Part shown: piece by piece, positions 51,664 through 57,756 of the stretch
How positions within the stretch are numbered: the first letter of the stretch is position 1
How the letters are laid out: every line of letters begins with the position of its first letter
Origin: Bacillota bacterium
GTDB taxonomy: Bacteria; Bacillota; Limnochordia; Darwinibacteriales; DTU012
Direction: 5' to 3'
Length of the DNA: 57,756 bases
NCBI GenBank assembly: GCA_012520795.1
Contig: JAAYNP010000082.1
Location: 1 to 57,756 of the forward strand
Position numbers and translations under genes: made by a program
The notes under the pieces: model-generated
Told to the model about the DNA's origin: nothing
The model's database searches: none
The model's input: the letters and a program-made list of their open reading frames with translations, nothing else

Positions 51664-54480
51664 ATGAGCAAACAGCCAATCTATCGTCAAAGCCTGATAT
51701 GGATCGTGTTTTTGTGGGTGTTTCTTGCCAGTTTGCCGGTATCGGCACAGCCGGCCGGGTTTGAACCTGCGGCAAGCAACGAATATCTAACGCTGTATAT
51801 CGATACCGCAACCACGGAAATCGCGGTGGAAGATCGGACAACAGGCAAACTGTGGTTCTCCAACCCTCAGGATCGCGCCGCCACCGCAAAGGGCACGGTT
51901 CTGCAGAGATTGAGCAGCCAACTGACAATTGTCTATAATCCCAATGCTGTCGTAAAGGACAATTTCCGGTACAGTGTCGCCTATGAACAATACGAGATTA
52001 CCGGTATCGAAAACGGTGTCCGGGTCGACTACACAATCGTGGAAGAATGGAAAAATGAGCACTATCTCCCGAAAATGATCAGCGCCGCCCGGATGGAGGA
52101 GCTGATCCTGTCGGCCATCGAAAAGCCTGGGGATAAACAGCGGGTTGTTGACGCGTACTACCTGATCAAGCTGGCGCCCTTGGGCGACAGGCAGCGCCTG
52201 GAGGTAAAGGGAGTCGATCAAGAGCGGGTTTTTGGCGATTATGATCTCGTAGTGTTGGATGGGGCTTATCAGGACAAGGAGGCGCAAATAAGGCAGCTTG
52301 AGCAAGAACTGTCAGCCGTCGATCCGGATGCCGGGGCCAAGCTGGAGTCAGATATCACACGTTTGCGGCAGCAGTTGGACAAGGAAAAAGAAGAGGTTAT
52401 GAAGCGGCTGCTGTACGTTGTTCAAGGAAGCCGCGGCGATTTGGGGAAGATTGACGACATCACCCATGGGGATGTGGCGCAGCTGATCGATACGCCGACA
52501 TATGTGCTCAAACAGATCCCGCCGTTTTTGCTCACCTCTGTGCAAAACCTGGTGATCGATTCCGGTTATACGCCCCTTGACGCTTGCGATGACCATGAAA
52601 TGAACAACATCGACCCTCCGATACCGGGTTTGGAGATTTTCAAGGTGTCTATTGAATACATCCTCGACGGCGCCGACCTGCTGGTGAGGATTCCGGTCAA
52701 GGATCTGGTTTATCCCATCGACGTCGAAGACCGGCTGGGGGAGAAATACACCTTCCCGCTGATGAGGATCAATGTGTTGGAGTGGTTTGGGGCGGCAGGC
52801 CCCGGCCAGGAAGGGTACATTCTGGTTCCGGACGGGTCCGGCGCCTTGATTTACCTGAATAACGGCCGGATCAACACCTCCGCCTACAATGAACCCGTTT
52901 ACGGCCTTGACAACGCCCTGGACTTGGTCAACGAGGTACAGAGGTATCCGGAGACAATCCGACTGCCTGTCTTTGGACTGAAGCAAGGTGATCAGGCCTT
53001 TTTTGCCATTATCGAAGAAGGTGCGCCGCTCGCCAGGATCAAGGCCGACATTTCCGGCAGGGCAACCAACTACAACCAGGTCTATGTGGAGTTCAACCCG
53101 CTGCCCTCCGGCGAAGTGTCTTATTCGATCGAGGATGTCAGCAGCGGCTCCATTCCCATCTATCAGGCAAGGATGTACGAGGGCGATTTCGTCATCCGGT
53201 ATGCTTTCCTGGCGGGAGATCAGGCCGACTATGTGGGCATGGCAGATTGCTACCGGAATTACCTGATCGATCGTTATGGTTTGAGCAAGGTTGAACCCAA
53301 ATCAGATATCCCATTCTATCTGGAGCTTGTCGGCGCAATCGACAAGCGGGTCCCAATCTTGGGCATAGCCCGGGATGTGTTTCATCCCTTGACGAGCTTT
53401 AACCAAACCAGAATCATCATCGAGGAACTTGTCGATCAGGAGATCGGCAATATTCAGCTGAAATACAATGGGTGGCTGAGCGGCGGGATGAATCACCATT
53501 ATCCGGACAAGGCGGCGCCGGAAAACGTATTGGGGGGCGACAAAGAATTCCGGCGGCTGATTGAGTTTATGGCTCAACAGGATTTTGGGCTGTATCCCAG
53601 CGTCGGGTTTCTCAGGGTGTACCGCAACAGCCTGTTCAACAGTTTCAACCCCCAGCAGGATGCTTCCCGGTTTTTAAACCGCCTGCCGGCCAAGGTGCAC
53701 AATTATTACTTGGACACGTATGAGCGAATGGAATCCCAGTTCGCATACGTGCTGTCGCCGCGCAAGCTCGGCCGGCTGGTGGACAGTTTCATGGAGGATT
53801 ATCAGAAATATGGGCTGGCAAGCCTTTCCCTGTTTGACATGGGCAGAGAGGTCAACTCAGATTTTATCGACGATGCCCGCCGCGTGATCGACCGGGTGCA
53901 GGCGGAGGCGGTCATCGGCGAGCAGCTCCGGAAGCTGAAGAGCCAAGGCTTCAAGCTGATGATCGATCACGGCAATGCCTGCACGCTGCCCTATGCCGAC
54001 GTGATCATCAACATGCCCACAACCAGCCTGCACGGTCTGATCAATCGGAGCATTCCTTTTTATCAGATTGCCGTTCACGGCCTGATCGGCTATGCCGGCA
54101 GCCCGGTCAACCTGGCCTCGAACCCGAAGGCGGCTTTGCTGAAGATGCTGGAAACAGGGGCCAATCCATATTTCATTGGCAGCTTCGCAGAATCATTCGA
54201 GGTGAAAAATACCGAATTTGAGCATCTCTATGCCCTGCATTACAAAGACTGGCTCGATCTGGCTGTGGAGTTTTATCAAACAGCCAATGCCGTTCTCAGG
54301 GATGTCCAGGATCAGCTGATCACCGATCACTGGATGCCGACCAGTGGAGTATATCAGACTGTGTTTGAGAACGGCAAGTCCATTGTTGTGAATTACAACA
54401 AGAAGGATGTGGAGCTGAACGGGCATTTGATTGATGCGGAAGGCTTTATGGTATTGGAAGGTGGTTGTTATGAAGAATAG
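51664..54480 (+). CDS. DUF5696-type exported protein of a sugar-transport operon
   Basis: ATG 51664 is 23 bases after the Yip1 gene. The 938-residue protein has an N-terminal signal or anchor (QSLIWIVFLWVFLASLPVSA), a beta-sandwich start (LTLYIDTATTEIAVEDRTTG), a coiled coil near 203-250 (KEAQIRQLEQELSAVD and KLESDITRLRQQLDKEKEEV), then GYILVPDGSGALIYLNNG and a barrel-like second half (NIQLKYNGWLSGGMNHHYPD, GLYPSVGFLRVY, SLFDMGREVNSDF, LMIDHGNACTLPYADVIINM). These are hallmarks of DUF5696, a family coupled to sugar ABC permeases and of unknown biochemistry. The barrel part could be a glycosidase-like or glycan-binding fold. The permease starts inside its last codons. Confidence 0.8.
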   Translation: MSKQPIYRQSLIWIVFLWVFLASLPVSAQPAGFEPAASNEYLTLYIDTATTEIAVEDRTTGKLWFSNPQDRAATAKGTVLQRLSSQLTIVYNPNAVVKDNFRYSVAYEQYEITGIENGVRVDYTIVEEWKNEHYLPKMISAARMEELILSAIEKPGDKQRVVDAYYLIKLAPLGDRQRLEVKGVDQERVFGDYDLVVLDGAYQDKEAQIRQLEQELSAVDPDAGAKLESDITRLRQQLDKEKEEVMKRLLYVVQGSRGDLGKIDDITHGDVAQLIDTPTYVLKQIPPFLLTSVQNLVIDSGYTPLDACDDHEMNNIDPPIPGLEIFKVSIEYILDGADLLVRIPVKDLVYPIDVEDRLGEKYTFPLMRINVLEWFGAAGPGQEGYILVPDGSGALIYLNNGRINTSAYNEPVYGLDNALDLVNEVQRYPETIRLPVFGLKQGDQAFFAIIEEGAPLARIKADISGRATNYNQVYVEFNPLPSGEVSYSIEDVSSGSIPIYQARMYEGDFVIRYAFLAGDQADYVGMADCYRNYLIDRYGLSKVEPKSDIPFYLELVGAIDKRVPILGIARDVFHPLTSFNQTRIIIEELVDQEIGNIQLKYNGWLSGGMNHHYPDKAAPENVLGGDKEFRRLIEFMAQQDFGLYPSVGFLRVYRNSLFNSFNPQQDASRFLNRLPAKVHNYYLDTYERMESQFAYVLSPRKLGRLVDSFMEDYQKYGLASLSLFDMGREVNSDFIDDARRVIDRVQAEAVIGEQLRKLKSQGFKLMIDHGNACTLPYADVIINMPTTSLHGLINRSIPFYQIAVHGLIGYAGSPVNLASNPKAALLKMLETGANPYFIGSFAESFEVKNTEFEHLYALHYKDWLDLAVEFYQTANAVLRDVQDQLITDHWMPTSGVYQTVFENGKSIVVNYNKKDVELNGHLIDAEGFMVLEGGCYEE

Positions 54481-55378
54481 GCGGCGGCTGAGGTTGACGC
54501 TGGCTCGGAAACACGCGCTTTGGGGGTATATCTTCACAGCTCCGTTTACAATCGGATTTATCCTTTTCTTCCTAGCGCCGATGGTCCAGTCCATTGAATT
54601 TGCGTTCCACAAACTTACGATTACCCCCGCAGGTTTTCAGCTGGAAAATGTCGGCTGGGAGAATTTCCGCTATGCACTGCAGGTGGACGCCGATTTTCTC
54701 CAGGTGTTCACCGAGACCATCATCGGCGTTTTGGTCGATATCCCGGCAGTGATTATCTTTAGTTTCTTTGCCGCCAGCATCCTCAACCAGCGGTTCCGCG
54801 GCCGTGCTCTGGCCCGGGTGATCTTTTTCATGCCTTTGATTTTGACCGCTGAAATCATCTTCAATCTTGAGGCCCAGGACATTTTCCACCATATGCGCGC
54901 TTATGTGCCGGGGGCGGTGGGAGCCTTTTCCGGATCCCAGGCATTGGTCTCCTTCCTCTACCAAATCAGGATACCGCTGGGGCTGATCGATTATATCATC
55001 CTGGCCGTGTCGCAGATTCCCGAGATTATCAATGCTTCTGCAATCCCGATTCTGGTCTTCCTGGCGGGCTTGCAGAGCATACCGTCATCATTGTACGAAT
55101 GCGCGAAAATCGAAGGTGCCACAGGCTGGGAGAGTTTTTGGAAGATCACGTTTCCGTTGATCTCACCCCTGTTTTTGACCAACATTGTCTATATTATCGT
55201 GGATTCATTCACCACGCCGTCAAATCAATTGACGGATTTAATCTATAACACTGCCTGGCTGCGCAACATGTTCGGCGCAAGTGTGGCCATGACCTGGCTT
55301 TATTTTGCGGCGATCGGCCTGATTATCATCGTGATTTTTGCCGTCCTGGCCAGGCGGGTTGTTTACATGGAGGAGTGA
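54470..55378 (+). CDS. Carbohydrate ABC transporter permease, MalF-like
   Basis: ATG 54470 overlaps the previous stop by 11 bases and has GGAAGGTGG upstream. The 302-residue protein has six membrane spans and the EAA loop ECAKIEGATGWESFWKITFP near 215-235, which contacts the ATPase. It is an inner-membrane permease of a CUT1-type importer for oligosaccharides. No solute-binding protein or ATPase gene is in the window; a shared MsmX-like ATPase is usual in Bacillota. Confidence 0.92.
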   Translation: MKNRRRLRLTLARKHALWGYIFTAPFTIGFILFFLAPMVQSIEFAFHKLTITPAGFQLENVGWENFRYALQVDADFLQVFTETIIGVLVDIPAVIIFSFFAASILNQRFRGRALARVIFFMPLILTAEIIFNLEAQDIFHHMRAYVPGAVGAFSGSQALVSFLYQIRIPLGLIDYIILAVSQIPEIINASAIPILVFLAGLQSIPSSLYECAKIEGATGWESFWKITFPLISPLFLTNIVYIIVDSFTTPSNQLTDLIYNTAWLRNMFGASVAMTWLYFAAIGLIIIVIFAVLARRVVYMEE

Positions 55379-55383
55379 GCAGG

Positions 55384-56352
55384 ATGGGAATCAAAACCAG
55401 GGCCAACGCACTGGATCAAGTACGGTACAAGCATAAATTCCGGACTTCCAGTTTCTGGGTTTCCACAGCGTGGAGCCTGATCAGAGGAGTGCTGGTCGCA
55501 GGCATCTGTTTTATTATCGTCTATCCCGTGTTGATTAAAATCTCATCGTCACTCATGACCGAAGAGGATTTGTTTGACCTGACAGTCAGGTGGATACCCA
55601 AGCGCTTCAGCATGAAAACCATGCTCGGGAACTATGCCGATATTTACCGGGAAATCGACTACCTCCATGCTTTCGCCAACTCGGCGGCACTGGCCTTGAC
55701 GGTGGCTGTGCTGCAGGCGGCATCCTGCACCTTGGTGGGTTATGGGCTGGCCCGGTTCAAGTTTCTGGCGAACAACCTGTTGTTTGCTTTAGTGATCTTT
55801 ACGCTGCTGGTACCGCCGCAGATGGTGACCATACCGTTGTTTTTAAACTTCCGTTTCTTCGATTTATTCGGATTGCTGAAGCAGCCCCTCAACCTGATCG
55901 GCACTTTCTGGCCGTTTGTCCTGACATCCATGACCGGGATGGGGTTGAAGAACGGTTTGTTCATCTATATCATGCGCCAGTTCTTTAAAGGAATGCCGAA
56001 AAGCCTGGAAGAGGCCGCCTTGGTGGACGGCGCCGGCCATTTACGGACGTTCTTCGCGATCATGCTGCCCGGCGCCAAGGTTTCGCTGCTGATTGTGTTC
56101 TTGTTTTCCTTTGTATGGCAGTACAATGATATGTTCTTGACTCAGATGTACATGCAGCAGTCGTCCGTGCTTCTGCCGTTCAGGCTTGAGAGCCTGACCT
56201 TGATTTTTGACAACCTCGATTACTCCGACGAATACATCTCCATCATCCTCAACACAGGCATGGTGATGTTCATCACGCCAATCCTGATCATGTACGCCTT
56301 CCTGCAGAGGTACTTCATTGAAAGCGTGGAACGGACCGGTATCGTCGGTTGA
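55384..56352 (+). CDS. Carbohydrate ABC transporter permease, MalG-like
   Basis: ATG 55384 is eight bases after AGGAG; a GTG at 55375 lies on the ribosome site. The 322-residue protein has six membrane spans and the EAA motif EEAALVDGAGHLRTFFAIML near 214-233. It is the second permease half that pairs with the preceding MalF-like subunit. It follows that stop by five bases and ends ten bases before the GH31 start, so the importer and the GH31 enzyme share one transcript. Confidence 0.92.
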   Translation: MGIKTRANALDQVRYKHKFRTSSFWVSTAWSLIRGVLVAGICFIIVYPVLIKISSSLMTEEDLFDLTVRWIPKRFSMKTMLGNYADIYREIDYLHAFANSAALALTVAVLQAASCTLVGYGLARFKFLANNLLFALVIFTLLVPPQMVTIPLFLNFRFFDLFGLLKQPLNLIGTFWPFVLTSMTGMGLKNGLFIYIMRQFFKGMPKSLEEAALVDGAGHLRTFFAIMLPGAKVSLLIVFLFSFVWQYNDMFLTQMYMQQSSVLLPFRLESLTLIFDNLDYSDEYISIILNTGMVMFITPILIMYAFLQRYFIESVERTGIVG

Positions 56353-56362
56353 TGGGAGGGGT

Positions 56363-57756
56363 ATGGTGAAACAGAGGAATCATTTCATCTATGACATGCT
56401 TGACTTTGATTTGCCTGAAGCCGGCGAAGATGTGTTCTGGCTGGCCGGCAAGCCCGCCCGCGCTTGGGAGCGCGGCGGAGCAGTGATCGTCGAGGTTCCC
56501 TTTCAAGCTCAGACACGGCCAAAGCTGATGCCCGATCCAACCAGAAAACTGAAATATTACCAGTTGGCAGTCAGAGCTTACGGTGACCAAGTAGTGCGCT
56601 GTTCCATCGCTTTTGGCGGCGAACTGCCCGACGATCAACACAACCCGATGTTTGAATGGGATCGCACTTTGGTTCAAGTGCCTCTGAATGTGCGCGAGAC
56701 CGCCGAAGGTTGGGACTTGAGCAGCGGTGAGACACTGCGGATGCGAATCACCACCCGGACCAGGCCGATCAGGCATTGGAGCTCCCTGCTGCCTTCTCCT
56801 CAGGACTTCTTCGCGGCAACGGTCTATCCCGACGGTCGGACAGTCGTGCCTTTCATGGCTTATGACACCTTTTCCCCGGGCCATATCGATTCCGCCAGTC
56901 TGGGGTATGTGGAACGGCAAGGGCGGTCTGACCGCTGTGTGTTTTCTCTCCACGCCGGGCTCGGTGAGAAGTTCGCCGGAACCGGTGAACGGTTCTTGGG
57001 CATGAATCTGGCCGGCACGACTCTTACTCTGGAGAACGAAGATGCCGCCGGCGCCAACAGCCCCCGCGCCTACAAGAACGTTCCATTTTACATCTCGAGC
57101 AGAGGGTACGGGCTGTTGATCATGACCTCAAACCATGTGCGCTTGTCTTTGGCGGACATATCCACCAGGGCCGCCCAGGGGCTGGTTGAATCAGATCGTC
57201 TCGATCTGTTTTTCATCGGCGGTAGAAACGCCGCCGAAATAGTCCACAACTACCAGCGGATTACCGGCTTTCCCCGCAATGTGCCCCTTTGGTCGTACGG
57301 GGTCTGGATGAGCCGCATGACCTATTTCTCGGCCGAAGAAACGCTGGAAGTCGTCCGCAAGCTCAGGGAAGGTGGATTTCCATGCGATGTCATTCATCTT
57401 GACACCGGTTGGTTCCGCCGGAACTGGCAGTGCGACTGGCAGTTCAACGAGGAGACCTTTCCCGACCCCAAGGGATATATGGAACAGATGCGGGAGATGG
57501 GTATCAGGATCTCGCTGTGGCAAACACCGAATGTCGCCAAGAAAACAGAACTCTATGCCGAAGCCAGAGACAAAGGCTACGTCCCCCGCAAAAGGGCGGC
57601 TTCCGGCGATGCCTCCAGCTTTGGCGCGGTCGAGTACGGAGGGCGGATAGATTTTACCAACCCGGAAGCTGTCCGCTGGTACCAGGGGCTTTTGCAAAAC
57701 CTCTTTGATCTTGGGGCGGAAGTGATCAAGGCTGATTTCGGCGAGCGGGTCGATCA
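56363..57756 (+). CDS. GH31 alpha-xylosidase-like glycosidase (3' end outside window)
   Basis: The frame stays open to the right edge; 464 complete codons are visible. ATG 56363 or GTG 56366 follows GGGAGGGG. The N-terminal beta-sandwich leads to YGVWMSRMTYFSAEETLEVV, FPCDVIHLDTGWFRRN and VIKADFGERVD, which match GH31. The Asp of KADFGE (residue 458) is the catalytic nucleophile position, and the DFGER form is typical of alpha-xylosidases such as YicI. As last visible gene of the transport operon and lacking a signal peptide, it likely removes alpha-xylose from imported xyloglucan- or isoprimeverose-like oligosaccharides. Confidence 0.88.
   Translation, partial: MVKQRNHFIYDMLDFDLPEAGEDVFWLAGKPARAWERGGAVIVEVPFQAQTRPKLMPDPTRKLKYYQLAVRAYGDQVVRCSIAFGGELPDDQHNPMFEWDRTLVQVPLNVRETAEGWDLSSGETLRMRITTRTRPIRHWSSLLPSPQDFFAATVYPDGRTVVPFMAYDTFSPGHIDSASLGYVERQGRSDRCVFSLHAGLGEKFAGTGERFLGMNLAGTTLTLENEDAAGANSPRAYKNVPFYISSRGYGLLIMTSNHVRLSLADISTRAAQGLVESDRLDLFFIGGRNAAEIVHNYQRITGFPRNVPLWSYGVWMSRMTYFSAEETLEVVRKLREGGFPCDVIHLDTGWFRRNWQCDWQFNEETFPDPKGYMEQMREMGIRISLWQTPNVAKKTELYAEARDKGYVPRKRAASGDASSFGAVEYGGRIDFTNPEAVRWYQGLLQNLFDLGAEVIKADFGERVD

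Overview
The window looks like the chromosome of an anaerobic, Gram-positive-type (Bacillota/Clostridia-like) plant-polysaccharide degrader. The clues are strong AGGAGG-type ribosome sites, frequent GTG/TTG starts, sigma-A-type promoters, a DUF5696/Yip1 carbohydrate-transport operon, a PocR-AraC regulator and corrinoid methyltransferase components. The lineage is inferred; no rRNA or taxonomic marker gene is present. I see no tRNA, CRISPR array or intact insertion sequence.

Region 1 (1-18.4 kb) is mixed. It holds the end of a GH65-like glycosidase, a DUF4282 membrane protein, a Tet(M)/EF-G-like GTPase fused to a NYN/YacP nuclease-like domain, a GH2 beta-glucuronidase-like enzyme, a secreted TPR protein, a serine hydrolase plus GH3 pair, YjbQ, a zinc-finger/HTH protein, a lipoprotein, a two-part ThrE exporter and nagB. 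Two secreted CBM9-like paralogues lie 6 kb apart. Three genes here are deletion remnants: a metal P-type ATPase, a hemerythrin/CheX chimera and an ABC-2 permease.

Region 2 (18.7-29.8 kb) carries a very large GH106-like glycosidase, a solitary Dam-type methylase, a corrinoid protein beside a PocR-AraC regulator, a secreted PL10 pectate lyase, a UroD-family methyltransferase-like protein, and a SUMF1-like/sialidase/MORN triple fusion.

Region 3 (29.8-46.5 kb) is one co-directional, tightly packed cluster behind a good promoter with repeated TTTAG-TAA boxes. In order: FucI/AraA-like isomerase, Asp/Glu-racemase-like protein, split transketolase 1, transaldolase-family protein, cupin, GH43-like propeller, split transketolase 2, (alpha/alpha)6 glycosidase, UroD-like protein, four-carbon acid-sugar kinase (DUF1537), PdxA2-type dehydrogenase, DHDPS-type aldolase and a GHL6-type glycosidase. 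None has a signal peptide, so imported oligosaccharides seem to be cut in the cytoplasm and their unusual monomers dismantled by C2 and C3 transfer and by the acid-sugar kinase/dehydrogenase route. This is the best candidate for an undescribed catabolic system.

Region 4 (46.6-57.8 kb) holds a secreted PL1 pectate lyase, a secreted discoidin/CBM32-like protein, and, behind a perfect TTGACA-N17-TATAAT promoter, an operon of NHL/TPR/Yip1 protein, DUF5696 protein, two sugar ABC permeases and a GH31 alpha-xylosidase-like enzyme that runs off the window. Overall: extracellular lyases cut pectin, the ABC system imports fragments, and cytoplasmic glycosidases plus the region 3 pathway finish them.
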